Assembly: GCA_030156535.1 (NCBI GenBank)
Contig: JASGMJ010000003.1
Coordinates: 62,001-126,000, forward strand
Reading direction: 5' to 3'
Source of the DNA: Candidatus Sumerlaeota bacterium
GTDB taxonomy: Bacteria; Sumerlaeota; Sumerlaeia; SLMS01; JAHLLQ01
Length of the DNA: 64,000 nucleotides
Shown here: piece after piece, positions 19,910 through 28,951 of the stretch
Numbering within the stretch: the first letter of the stretch is position 1
How the letters are laid out: the number at the start of each line of letters is the position of its first letter
Translations under genes and position numbers: made by a program
The notes under the pieces: generated by a model
What the model was told of the DNA's origin: nothing
The model's database searches: none
Seen by the model: only the letters and a program-made list of their open reading frames with translations

Positions 19910-21046
19910 ATGTTCCTGCGCACTGCTGCAATCGCACTCTTGCTCGCCGTCGCTCTCGCCGCGTGCGAGTGGCAACCGAACATCGTGCCGCGTTTGTCGC
20001 CCGATGGCAAGCGTGCTGCATGGATCGCGAATGCCCGTGGCATCGGGGACGACGAGGGACTGTCGGAAATCGCCATCGCCGACGTGCGGGCCGGTACGGT
20101 GGTGCGCCATCGCGTGCCGCCGGGCTCGCGCATCTGGGGTTTCGCGTGGGTGGACGGGCGCTTGCTCATCCAGTTCGACCCCGACCGCGCCATCACGGCG
20201 CCGCCCTTCGCCGGTGGGGAGGACCGCACGTATGGGGCGCCGCTCTTCTGGTGGATGGATGTTGAGAACGGGCGGCTCTCGCAGAGCGAGGATTCCGAGA
20301 CCATCACGTTCCTGACCAATCTGGCGCCGGCAATCCGGGACACCGATCTCGACGCCATGACGTCGCCCGCGATGCCGAAGCTGCTGGAGCAGGGCATTTC
20401 GCCCAACCTGATGTTCCCGGCAGGCCAGGGAGGGCTTGCCGTGCTGCGTCTCCTGGTGGCCGATGCGGAAACCTACGAGGCTCTTGTGACAAAGGGCGTT
20501 TTCAATGTCGACGATTTTGGAAAAGGCCCACGCCCGGTCGCCATCGACCTGTACGACCATCGCGCGAAGTTCCTCGGTTCCGTCGCAGCGGAGACCGACG
20601 GCGACGAGCTCAGCGTCTTTCCCGTCATGCGCCTCTCGCCCGACCGCAAGCGCGTGCTGGTGCTGCACAATCCGGACTTCGATGGAAAACCGCTCAACCG
20701 GTTTTCCTGCCACGATGTGAAGACGGGCGACGTGTTGTGGTCGGCGTGGGCTCCGTGGGCGTTGACGGGCGTGCCGGCGTTCGACGGCGATTCGTTTGTC
20801 ATCGCGGAAGCCAACAAGGAAACGACGGTGCTCCTGATCAATCGTTACAGCCGCGAAAGCACCGAGGAAATCGCGCGTTTTGATCTCGTGCCGCGTGGCA
20901 AGGAAGAGCCCGGGTTCCTCTTTTCCTGCGACGAGAAAGCACGGCGTCTGATCGTGCAGATTGACGATGGCGACCCCCGCATCGTCATCGTCCCGCTGGA
21001 CAAGAAGACCGTACGCGAGGAAGATGTTACGGAGTTGCGGTGGTGA
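19910..21046 (+). CDS. Lipoprotein with beta-propeller-like repeats
   Basis: A 378-residue predicted lipoprotein: signal MFLRTAAIALLLAVALAAC ends in the lipobox LAAC. The mature part contains repeating strands in the style of TolB or WD40 propellers (PRLSPDGKRAAWIA near the N-terminus, VMRLSPDRKRVLVLHNPD mid-protein, SCDEKARRLIVQIDDGD at the end). The ATG at 19910 follows AAAGGG; an in-frame ATG at 19817 has no signal peptide context. It is divergent from the ABC permease (91-base spacer), which may mean shared regulation. Function is unknown. Confidence 0.7.
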   Translation: MFLRTAAIALLLAVALAACEWQPNIVPRLSPDGKRAAWIANARGIGDDEGLSEIAIADVRAGTVVRHRVPPGSRIWGFAWVDGRLLIQFDPDRAITAPPFAGGEDRTYGAPLFWWMDVENGRLSQSEDSETITFLTNLAPAIRDTDLDAMTSPAMPKLLEQGISPNLMFPAGQGGLAVLRLLVADAETYEALVTKGVFNVDDFGKGPRPVAIDLYDHRAKFLGSVAAETDGDELSVFPVMRLSPDRKRVLVLHNPDFDGKPLNRFSCHDVKTGDVLWSAWAPWALTGVPAFDGDSFVIAEANKETTVLLINRYSRESTEEIARFDLVPRGKEEPGFLFSCDEKARRLIVQIDDGDPRIVIVPLDKKTVREEDVTELRW

Positions 21047-21168
21047 ATGGAATGGCCGCGGGGAGATCAGAATGAACGCCCCGGAGTTTCCAGTCGGCGA
21101 TCATTTCATTTTTTCTTGTAGCGGGAAAGTGGCATCCCTTCGGGGCGCATCCAACTTCTGACACCGCA

Positions 21169-21198
21169 CCCGGCATCGCCTTTCGGGGCGATGCCGGG
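21169..21198. terminator. Strong hairpin between convergent genes
   Basis: CCCGGCATCGCC and GGCGATGCCGGG form a perfect 12-base-pair stem with loop TTTCGG. It lies between the ends of the lipoprotein gene and the convergent rapA-like gene. No T-run follows on either strand, so it is a candidate U-less bidirectional terminator. Confidence 0.55.
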
Positions 21199-21242
21199 CC
21201 AATCAACTGCGACCCCTTGCCGGGGTGGACGGGACGGCCGCC

Positions 21243-24200
21243 TCACTTCCCCGGAAAGAACGCGGCGACGGAGTCGATGTCCACGGCCAGCGGGTCGAGG
21301 TGGAACAGGATCGTGTCGATCTGCGCTTCCACCGCGAACTCGCTGCCGAAATGCCGCGTGAGCACTTCGCTCAGCAGCGCCTGGAACGGACCCATCGTTT
21401 TCGTCAGATGCGCCTTCGCGTCCAGCCGCGCCGCTTCAAGCGCGAACTCGCCTGCGCGCGTCACCACGCCATCCCAATCCTTCGGCAGGTAGTCCAGAAT
21501 GGCGGGGCCCGTATCGAGTGACGGCTCGCTCTTCTGGTAGGGTGCCAGGTAGAGCGCGCGTTCCTCTTCGTCTTCGATTGGCTTGCCGTCGAAGTCCACG
21601 ATGACGTGCGTCATGCGCGTCGGGAAGTTGCCGGCGGCGGAACAGAACAGCGCGGGCTGGATGTCCTCGGGGAGTTCGCGAATTGCCTCGAGGAACGACG
21701 GCGGAATCGCAATGCGGCAGGAGAAGACGAACGCGCCGCGCGGGATACCGCTTCGTTCGATGAAGGCCACGCGGTCCTGGCTGTCCTGGAGCGCGATGCG
21801 GGCCATGGCGCGCACGAACGGATGCCCGGGCGAGAAGAACTCCAGGCGCTCGTGCCTCACGGCCTGAATGCGGTTGAAGAAGCCTTCCATTTCGGAAAGC
21901 ACGCCGGTGAAGGCGTGCAGCGGATGGTGGCTGCCGACCGTCAACGTCACGCGGTCATGCGAACGGTCGACCACCGAGCCCAGCATGCGCGTGAAGGCCA
22001 CGACGCGGTCGCCCAGCGTCTGCAACTCCTCGTTGTCGCGCAGACGCGGCACGAGCTTCTTCACGTCTTCGACGCCCGTGTCGCTGCGCGTTTGCAGGCC
22101 GCGCGCCTCGCGCTCGCGGCGCTCCTCCAACTCCTCGTGCGTCTCGTCGATCAGGTCGCGCACCGCATCGGGTCCACCCATGATGCAGGCACACACGAGC
22201 CGGCGCGTCACGTTCTCAACGCGGTCCTCCACGGGGGCGAGCGACTCGTTGAAGACACTCACGCCATCGCGCTGGAAATCGTAGATCGCCGCGTCGAGTT
22301 GTTCCTTCGCCACGAGCACCTGCGAGTCCACGTCCAGATGCGGATCGCGGCCCACGCGGTCGAGACGGCCGATGCGTTGCTCCACGATCCACGATGCCGG
22401 TGGCACGTCGAAATGGAACAGCGCGTTGGCGAACTGGAAGTTGCGTCCCTCGCCGCCGAGTTCGTCGGAAATCAGCACGCAACGCCCGCGGCACTCCTGA
22501 AAGGCAAAGGCACTCTTCTCGCGCTCGCGCCATTCCACGTCGGCGCTGATCGAGAAAACCTCCACGTCTTCGCCCAATGCCTTGTTGAGCAGCAGGTACA
22601 GCGGCCGCACGTTGCAGTCGAAGCTGGTGAACACGATCAGGCGGTGCGGGTCGTCCTTGTCTTCGAGCATTTCGAGCAGGCGGGCGCGCATCGCCAGATA
22701 GCGTGGCAGCTGGGCCAGCGCGCGTCCCTTCATGTCGGCGGCCTTGCTCTGGCGCGTCCAGATGACGGTGGCCTTCTGCAGTTGTTCGAGCAGTTCGTCC
22801 TCGCCGGGCAGGCGTTCGAGTGACTCGATCAGCTCGCGGTTGCGGCGCACCGGATCGGCGGTGACGCCCTCGTACGGTTCCATCTTGCCCAGACGTGCTT
22901 CGAGCCATTGCTCCACGGCCAGAGGCGTGCTGTGGGCGGCCTGAATCAGAATCGCGGCGGTGTCCTGCCACCCGGGGCGATCGGCCAGATTGTTGGCCTT
23001 CACGAGATCGAGCCACTGGCGCACGAGACCCTGAACCTTTGTCTCCTGGCGCCCGGGTTCGTACTCGATCGGCTCCTCCACGCGTTCGGCCATCTCGTTG
23101 TCCGTAGCGAGGAACTTGCGCTGGTAGCGCAGAATGCGCGCGCGCGGGTAATAGCGGTCCGTCACCAGCGCGGCCAGCTTGTGGCGCACGAGCGCATCGC
23201 TCGGGTCCACGATCAGCGAGAGGATGCGCGCCGTCAGTTCATTGTCCTCCGTCCCTACTTTCTCCCACAGGTCGCGGATGGCCTCACCGCCAACAGAGGG
23301 ATCACGCAGGGCCTTGAGCAACGTCTCCACGCACTCGGCCTTGTCGAGCAGCGCGGCGAGCTGGCTCTCCGACGTGATGCCCGCGTAGAAATCCGGATCG
23401 ACGAGGTGCAGGAGCTTGAGCAGGTTCGAGCCGTCGTCACTCGACGGCGTCGCCGTCAACAGCATCACGGCGTGTGCCTTGCGGCTCAGCTTGAGCAGCG
23501 CGTCGTAGGTCGCCGGATCGCGCAGCACCTGGTGTGCCTCGTCCACCACGATGATCTCGGGGGTGCGCCGCTTCCCCGCCCACTTGATCGCCCGCGCATG
23601 GGACAGGATCACGCCGGGGTCTTCCTCACCCTCCTCGGGTTCCTCATCCTCGTTCAGGCGGAAGATCGACTTTCCGAACTTTCCATACATTTCCAACGCC
23701 CACTGAACGGTGAGCGATTCGGGCACGAAGAACGCCGTCTGCCAGGACGGGAAATACTTTCTCAGCGTCGAGACGATCAGCCCCGCCTCGACCGTCTTGC
23801 CCAGGCCCACCTCATCGGCGAGCAGAAAGCGCGTACGCCCGAACAGCAGCGCGTAGCGCGCCGCGCTGATCTGATGCGGAATCGGCAGCATCCGCGCGCC
23901 GTTATACCCCACGATGCCCAGGCTGCGCACCGTCGCGTCGAAGTACGCGTGCAGCAGCTCCGCGCGCGCCCGCGCCAGCCCGGCCGGCGACGCATCGAGG
24001 CTCTGGAGCTGCGAGAGCGGACTCGGGGCCTCCGAGCCATGCAGCACTTCGAGCTCGTGCTCGCGCACGGTCAGCAGCGTCCCGTCCTCGCCCACACCCT
24101 CATACTCATACAGCTCGGTTGCGCGCGGATTGCACAGACGCTTGATCGTGATGAGTTCCTGCTTCCGGAAAACCTGATCGGTGGTCTTGATCTGGTAGCG

Positions 24201-24389
24201 GCGCAGGTCCGTCACAGGCACCTGATGGCGCGTGGCACCCAGAGAGATCGGGGCGAGGGTGGCGATCCGCCCCTCCAGATCCACAATGCGCCACATGTCC
24301 GGCGCGATGGCTTCGCGCAGCGTAACAAGCATTCCGATTTTGTAGGCGGGTACGGCGGCGGTGTTGGCGTTTGAGGCTGATGGGGTCAC
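21243..24389 (-). CDS. rapA: SNF2-family ATPase, RapA-like RNA polymerase recycling factor
   Basis: A 1048-residue Swi2/Snf2 translocase. An N-terminal beta-rich region (about 15-110) is followed by the ATPase core: LLADEVGLGKTVEAG (Walker A, near 195), IIVVDEAH (near 281), LLTATPS, then LISDELGGEGRNFQFANALFHFD and VEQRIGRLDRVG (motifs V/VI, near 640-680). The ADEVGLGKTVEAG and GEGRNFQFA sequences and the long C-terminal domain ending in a RapA_C-like region match RapA, which frees stalled RNA polymerase, better than other Snf2 proteins. It is monocistronic. A role in general DNA or RNP remodelling is the alternative. Confidence 0.82.
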   Translation of the reverse strand: MTPSASNANTAAVPAYKIGMLVTLREAIAPDMWRIVDLEGRIATLAPISLGATRHQVPVTDLRRYQIKTTDQVFRKQELITIKRLCNPRATELYEYEGVGEDGTLLTVREHELEVLHGSEAPSPLSQLQSLDASPAGLARARAELLHAYFDATVRSLGIVGYNGARMLPIPHQISAARYALLFGRTRFLLADEVGLGKTVEAGLIVSTLRKYFPSWQTAFFVPESLTVQWALEMYGKFGKSIFRLNEDEEPEEGEEDPGVILSHARAIKWAGKRRTPEIIVVDEAHQVLRDPATYDALLKLSRKAHAVMLLTATPSSDDGSNLLKLLHLVDPDFYAGITSESQLAALLDKAECVETLLKALRDPSVGGEAIRDLWEKVGTEDNELTARILSLIVDPSDALVRHKLAALVTDRYYPRARILRYQRKFLATDNEMAERVEEPIEYEPGRQETKVQGLVRQWLDLVKANNLADRPGWQDTAAILIQAAHSTPLAVEQWLEARLGKMEPYEGVTADPVRRNRELIESLERLPGEDELLEQLQKATVIWTRQSKAADMKGRALAQLPRYLAMRARLLEMLEDKDDPHRLIVFTSFDCNVRPLYLLLNKALGEDVEVFSISADVEWREREKSAFAFQECRGRCVLISDELGGEGRNFQFANALFHFDVPPASWIVEQRIGRLDRVGRDPHLDVDSQVLVAKEQLDAAIYDFQRDGVSVFNESLAPVEDRVENVTRRLVCACIMGGPDAVRDLIDETHEELEERREREARGLQTRSDTGVEDVKKLVPRLRDNEELQTLGDRVVAFTRMLGSVVDRSHDRVTLTVGSHHPLHAFTGVLSEMEGFFNRIQAVRHERLEFFSPGHPFVRAMARIALQDSQDRVAFIERSGIPRGAFVFSCRIAIPPSFLEAIRELPEDIQPALFCSAAGNFPTRMTHVIVDFDGKPIEDEEERALYLAPYQKSEPSLDTGPAILDYLPKDWDGVVTRAGEFALEAARLDAKAHLTKTMGPFQALLSEVLTRHFGSEFAVEAQIDTILFHLDPLAVDIDSVAAFFPGK

Positions 24390-24947
24390 GTGGTTCGCTC
24401 CAGGGGGAGTCGGGATTCCGCCCCGGGCGGGACGGGCTTTCGGAAGAAAACGGGCTCTTGTGCTAAGGCCCTCACCGGTACCCTAGCGGCAGGGGACGGG
24501 CGATGGCAATGATGCTTTCGGTGAACTCGTGACATAGGGCAAAGTCTTCAGTTTCCCCAGTCTTCACTCCCCCTTCCCTTCCCCAGCCCCGCGCCGCATC
24601 CCTCCCGCGATGGCAGACGATGAGACCGGTTTCGTCTCGTTGGACGAGGCCTGGCAAAGCCTTGGGAGGCACTGTCTTGTGGACAATCCTTTCTCTACTG
24701 CCAGACCGAAGGGAGCTTGAGCACCTGCCTCCAAGGGGCGAACCGTATTCTCGGAGCCACGCCCGCCCGCGACAATGGGAGATGCATCCTTTTTTTGTGC
24801 GGCTCCCAAAGCGCTTGACAGGTTTGGCGCAGTCTCTAACCTGTTTTTCACACTGGTCTTCTTCGGTTATTCGTGCCTTTCCCGGGAGATAGAGGGGAGA
24901 GGTGTGCAAGGTTCCGAGTGACCACATTTCACAAGAGGAGGCGCTGA
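24390..24947. other. Divergent intergenic region between rapA-like and pseudopilin genes
   Basis: These 558 bases hold no gene I can support; the open frames crossing them have no recognisable protein character. The right half contains a candidate sigma-70 promoter reading into the pseudopilin gene (separate entry) and a leader of about 100 bases ending in GAGGAGG. Confidence 0.5.
24815..24843 (+). promoter_or_regulatory. Candidate sigma-70 promoter of the pseudopilin gene
   Basis: A perfect TTGACA (24815-24820), a 17-base spacer and TAACCT as a weak -10, about 105 bases upstream of the ATG. The -35 is consensus; the -10 matches only three of six positions. Confidence 0.4.
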
Positions 24948-25625
24948 ATGAAGCGCATCAAGGCATTTACGCTCATTGAATTGCTGATCGTCGTTGCGAT
25001 CATCGCGATCCTGGCCGCCATCGCGGTTCCGAACTTCCTGGAAGCGCAGGTACGCTCGAAGGTCTCGCGGGTTCGGTCCGACCTGCGCACGCTGGCTACG
25101 GCCATTGAAGCCTACACGGTTGACTACAACCATCCGCCCCCCGAGGCACGCGGTACTGCTCCCAACACAGGCCCCTTCGCCCCGCGTACCATCGACGGTT
25201 TCCCCAATCAGACGGGCATCCTGACCCCGGCGCTTTCCACGCCGGTTTCGTACATTACGAATTCCGACATCCGCGACGTGTTCTTCTCCAACGAGGGGTC
25301 CAACAACACGACGTCGCGGCCGGATGTTCAACTGTTCACGTGGAAAGCCTACGACTGGGAATGGCTCAACAAGGCGTCCTCCGATCCGATCGGCTACAAC
25401 GAGGGAACCCAGCTGACTGGTGACGAGTTCCGCCAGTTCTATGGCGCTTGGCGCCTCTTCTCGGTCGGCCCTGATCGCGACTGGGACAATGTTGACAACG
25501 GTACCCACTTCTCCTCGCCGTCTCCCGTCGGTATGCCCTACGACCCGTCCAACGGCACGATCAGCGCTGGCAGCATCGTTCGTTCGCAGGCCGAGCCCGA
25601 GCAGAAGACCTGGAAGGTATTCTAA
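24948..25625 (+). CDS. Type II secretion GspG-like pseudopilin
   Basis: A 225-residue prepilin-like protein. It opens MKRIKAFTLIELLIVV: a short basic leader, prepilin peptidase cleavage expected between Ala6 and Phe7 (Ala instead of the usual Gly at -1), Glu at mature +5, then a long hydrophobic helix ending AAIAVPNFLEAQ. The globular part shows TAIEAYTVDYNHPPP and FSVGPDRDWDN, as in the GspG-like proteins abundant in candidate-phylum genomes. GAGGAGG precedes the ATG. It is monocistronic with its own terminator. It could form a pseudopilus subunit, or be one of many paralogous surface proteins using the pilin export route. Confidence 0.88.
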   Translation: MKRIKAFTLIELLIVVAIIAILAAIAVPNFLEAQVRSKVSRVRSDLRTLATAIEAYTVDYNHPPPEARGTAPNTGPFAPRTIDGFPNQTGILTPALSTPVSYITNSDIRDVFFSNEGSNNTTSRPDVQLFTWKAYDWEWLNKASSDPIGYNEGTQLTGDEFRQFYGAWRLFSVGPDRDWDNVDNGTHFSSPSPVGMPYDPSNGTISAGSIVRSQAEPEQKTWKVF

Positions 25626-25674
25626 GCTCGCCCTTCGCAAGACCCGTTTCCCCTCCGACTGTTTTGCAGTCTCC

Positions 25675-25710
25675 GAGCCCACGGCCACGTGCCGTGGGCT
25701 CTTCTCTTGT
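25675..25710 (+). terminator. Rho-independent terminator of the pseudopilin gene
   Basis: GAGCCCACGGC and GCCGTGGGCTC form a perfect 11-base-pair stem with a CACGT loop, followed by TTCTCTTGTT. Confidence 0.85.
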
Positions 25711-25899
25711 TCGAAAAAGTTGCTGTCTTATCTATGGGAAGCAACTTGTCTTGAGCAGGGATTCGTTCGGCCCACAATGGCCCCGACGGGGCCGAATACC
25801 ATAGCCTAGGACCGCGCCCCTTCGAGAGGCACCCCTTTCCTTCGTAGCCAAGGGCCATCTCCGAGACCTGCTTCCGGCCATGAGTCATCGAAAGATACT

Positions 25900-26634
25900 C
25901 TATTGCAGGCGCAGGTGCAGGAAAAACTCGCGGTTTCCCTCGCCCCCGGCGATGGGGGATTCGCACTCGCCGAGCACGGCGAAGCCTTCTCCCTCGGCGG
26001 CCGAGCGCAGCGCCGTCACGACGGCTTGCTGCACGGCTGGGTCGGTGATGACACCGGTGGGGGGGACGTCGGCGCGCGGGGCCTCGAATTGCGGTTTCAC
26101 CAGCACGACGGCCTGACCCCCGGGGGCCAGCACGCGCGCCAGCACGGGGTACGCCCGGCGCAGCGAAATGAAGCTGAGGTCCGCCACGGCGAGCGACGGG
26201 CGCGGGTCGAACTGCTCGGGCTCCAGGGCGTCCAGATGCGTGCGCTCGCGGGCGACCACGCGCTCGTCGAGTTCGAGCGAGCGGTGCAGTTGCCCCCGGC
26301 CGACGTCGATGGCGTGGACGCGGGCGGCGCCGCGCTGGAGCAGGCAGTCGGTGAAGCCGCCGGTGCTGGCGCCCAGATCAAGGCAGACGGCGCCTGTGGG
26401 GTCGATGGCGAAGGCGTCGAGCGCCCCGGCGAGCTTGAGCCCGCCGCGCGACACATAGGGGCAGCCCGAGCCCTTGACGTGGAGTTCGGTGGCTTCGTCG
26501 ATGAGGTGGCCGGGTTTGTCGAGCCGTTCGCCAGTGGTATGCACCAGCCCGGCGCGGATCAGGCGCTGGGCTTTCTCCTGCGACTCGGCCAGCCCGCGGG
26601 CGACGAGGAGGAGGTCGAGTCGGCGGCGGGTCAT
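25900..26634 (-). CDS. tlyA: TlyA-family rRNA 2'-O-methyltransferase
   Basis: A 244-residue cytoplasmic protein: an N-terminal S4 RNA-binding domain (RLDLLLVARGLAESQEKAQRLI), the linker YVSRGGLKL, and a FtsJ-like methyltransferase with SAM loop CLDLGASTGGFTDCLLQ (about 84-100). Catalytic K-D-K-E candidates are K67 in SRGGLK, D in VADLSFIS, K in LVKPQFE and E in REFFLHL. Characterised TlyA proteins methylate 16S and 23S rRNA, affecting capreomycin sensitivity; older annotations call it hemolysin. I use the ATG at 26634 with GGAGG 8 bases upstream. Confidence 0.92.
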   Translation of the reverse strand: MTRRRLDLLLVARGLAESQEKAQRLIRAGLVHTTGERLDKPGHLIDEATELHVKGSGCPYVSRGGLKLAGALDAFAIDPTGAVCLDLGASTGGFTDCLLQRGAARVHAIDVGRGQLHRSLELDERVVARERTHLDALEPEQFDPRPSLAVADLSFISLRRAYPVLARVLAPGGQAVVLVKPQFEAPRADVPPTGVITDPAVQQAVVTALRSAAEGEGFAVLGECESPIAGGEGNREFFLHLRLQ

Positions 26635-27008
26635 CGGAGGGCCTCCGCACGGTTTGGCCGAAAGGACGTGGTGGAGCGCAAGGGCATCGGGGACGGGCCT
26701 CGTTGTCTTGGGATGCACGGTGGCTGTTCGTTCCCCGGTGGGACAATGGGCATGTCGGTGGAAATGTGCGCGGGCATCCGCCCAGGCTGGGGGGATCCTC
26801 GTTCTTTCTACTCCGTTTTTGCCATAAAGCGTTGTCGTTCAATACTGTGGGCGCCTTGCAGCGGTCATTCCCGGGCCTCTTCGATTGGGTGTGCCCGCCT
26901 GATGTGCAAGCCGTCGTTGACGCCGCGCCGGAGTGGAGCGTCCATTTCGGGCGCGCGCGGACCCATAGTTCGCGCCCCATTCATCGTGTTGCCCCGGACC
27001 GGAGACCA
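26635..27008. other. Divergent spacer between tlyA and the GKRP-like gene
   Basis: These 374 bases contain no supportable gene. Open frames continue through it only because GC-rich DNA has few stops. I see no clear promoter, hairpin or operator; the TTGTCG near 26834 lacks a good -10 partner. Confidence 0.5.
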
Positions 27009-28778
27009 ATGAGCAAGCGACCGACCCCTATCACTGAATCCTCCAATGAGCTGACGCGCGATCTGGATATTTCTTCGCCGCTGGAAATGGCGCGCCTGAT
27101 GCGCCAGTCCGACGAGCAAATGTTCAGCGGCTACCGGGGCTTTCCCGGTTTGCTCGACGACGAAATCGTGGGGAAGATGGCCCGCCTGGTGGGCGAAGCG
27201 GCGAGTGCCGTCGAAGCGGGCGAGCACGGGGCGATTTTCCTTTCGGGCGCGGGGACGAGCGGGCGCTTTGCCCAGCTTCTCTCCCGCCAGTTCAACCGGA
27301 TACTGCGCAACGCGCACCTTGCCCCGGTCTTTCGGCCACTTGTTGCAGGTGGTGCGCTGGCGTTGGTGAAGGCACAGGAAGGAGCCGAGGACGATCCGGC
27401 GACGGCAGCACGCGATCTGGAGAACGCGCTCCCCGAGGAGCCGAAGAAGGTGCTGTACGTGGGGGTGACGTGCGGGCTCTCGGCGCCGTACACGGCGGGA
27501 CAGCTTGACTACCTGCACGAGAAGCCTTGGGCCTCCTCGGTGCTGATGAGTTTCAATGCCATCGAAATGGCACGCGACGTCCCCATCGAGGGATGGGACA
27601 AGACATTCGCGGAGGTCATGGAGACCTGTCTGACTTCCGATCGTTTCGTGCTGCTGAACCCCATCCATGGGCCCGAGACGGTGATGGGTTCGACGCGGAT
27701 GAAGGGCGGCTCAATCACCAAGATCATTCTTGAGTGCATTTTCACGGTGGCGCTGGAACTTCTCGGTGCGCTGCCTCCCGAGGAAGGGGTCAAGCCGCCG
27801 GCACGCGACGATCTCGCGGCGATCGAGAAGCGCATCCGGCAACTGCTGCGGCGCTATCGCGAGACGATGCACGCGGTCTACGAGCAGATCGGCGTGCTCG
27901 AAGGCCTGATCCGGCTGGGCGGGACGACGCTGCGCAGCGGCGGTCGGGTGAGCTATCTGGGACGCGAGTCCGCCGGGATCGTGGCGCTGATCGATGCGTC
28001 GGAGTGCCCGCCGACGTTCGGCGCCAGTTTCGAGGACATTCGCGGGCATCTGGCGGGCGGGTGGCATTCGCTGCTCGACAGCGAGGACCGCGACTTCTCG
28101 GATTCCGGGCCGGAGTTCCAAATCGATTTTGACGCCTTTGCGACCAAGAAGATTCCGGATCTTGCGAAGGGCGACGCAGTGCTGGGCGTGGCAATCGGCG
28201 AGATCGGGCCGAAGACGCGCCCGCTGCTCGAACAGGTGGTCAAGACAACGCGCGCGACGGTGGGCGTCGTGCTCGTCACCGTCGTGCCGCCCAAGAAGGG
28301 CGACCTCCCCGTCGCGCCGGAGAACGCGCACATCCTGACGATCCCGGCGCTCGGCTTCACGCCGGGGATGATGAACCTGGCGGAATTCGCCCTCAAGCTG
28401 GCGCTCAACGCACTCTCCACCGGGGCCCACGTGCTCATCGGCAAGGTGTACGAGAACCGCATGATCGACCTGCGCATCTCGAACAACAAGCTGTACTTCC
28501 GCTCGCTGCTGATCATCCAGAAGCTGGCGGAATGCACGGAGGAAAGGGCGCGTCTGGCACTGCACCGTGCGGTTTACCGCAAGGACGTGCTCTCGGCCGA
28601 GGAACTCGCCGCCGCACCAAGCACGATCATCGCCGCGGCGACGGACGTGTCACGTATTGTGCCGACGGCGTTGCTGCTGGCGATGGGGGACATGACGCAC
28701 GAGCAGGCGTCGGAACTTCTGGCGGCAGACCCCGTGCCTCGCCGCGTGATCAAGGCGCAGATCGACAAGAAGAAGTAA
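27009..28778 (+). CDS. Two-SIS-domain protein homologous to glucokinase regulatory protein / MurQ
   Basis: A 589-residue tandem SIS-domain sugar-phosphate binder. SIS1 (about 70-255) has FLSGAGTSGRFAQL, QEGAEDDPATA, GLSAPYTAGQLDY, and HGPETVMGSTRMKGGSITK. SIS2 (about 312-510) has SYLGRESAGIVALIDASECPPTFG. The C-terminal region reads TGAHVLIGKVYENRMIDLRI and continues to the end as in vertebrate GKRP. The two catalytic glutamates of MurNAc-6-phosphate etherase map to different domains: E127 (GAED) in SIS1 and E332 (SECPPTFG) in SIS2. It is therefore a bacterial GKRP-type protein rather than a simple MurQ; it may bind fructose or MurNAc phosphates. CGGAGA precedes the ATG. Confidence 0.85.
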   Translation: MSKRPTPITESSNELTRDLDISSPLEMARLMRQSDEQMFSGYRGFPGLLDDEIVGKMARLVGEAASAVEAGEHGAIFLSGAGTSGRFAQLLSRQFNRILRNAHLAPVFRPLVAGGALALVKAQEGAEDDPATAARDLENALPEEPKKVLYVGVTCGLSAPYTAGQLDYLHEKPWASSVLMSFNAIEMARDVPIEGWDKTFAEVMETCLTSDRFVLLNPIHGPETVMGSTRMKGGSITKIILECIFTVALELLGALPPEEGVKPPARDDLAAIEKRIRQLLRRYRETMHAVYEQIGVLEGLIRLGGTTLRSGGRVSYLGRESAGIVALIDASECPPTFGASFEDIRGHLAGGWHSLLDSEDRDFSDSGPEFQIDFDAFATKKIPDLAKGDAVLGVAIGEIGPKTRPLLEQVVKTTRATVGVVLVTVVPPKKGDLPVAPENAHILTIPALGFTPGMMNLAEFALKLALNALSTGAHVLIGKVYENRMIDLRISNNKLYFRSLLIIQKLAECTEERARLALHRAVYRKDVLSAEELAAAPSTIIAAATDVSRIVPTALLLAMGDMTHEQASELLAADPVPRRVIKAQIDKKK

Positions 28779-28951
28779 GGGACTTCTTGTTCAAGGCTCG
28801 GGGGAAGAGGCGGTCTGCTTCCACGCGGGGAGCGGTGTGCCTTCGTCCTGCGGGAGACGTCAGGACGATTCCCTTCCTGCTTGCCAAGCACGCGCCTCCA
28901 CACGATGACAGCACCAGCATTCGATTCCTCGACGAGCAGGAGTTTCTTCCA

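Noticed and set aside
24472..24927. A 151-codon minus-strand frame in the rapA-pseudopilin spacer
   Set aside because: No ribosome site, no family, and it crosses the likely promoter and leader of the pseudopilin gene.
27009..28778. Annotation as plain MurQ etherase
   Set aside because: Length, two SIS domains and C-terminal sequence follow GKRP, and the etherase glutamates are split between domains.
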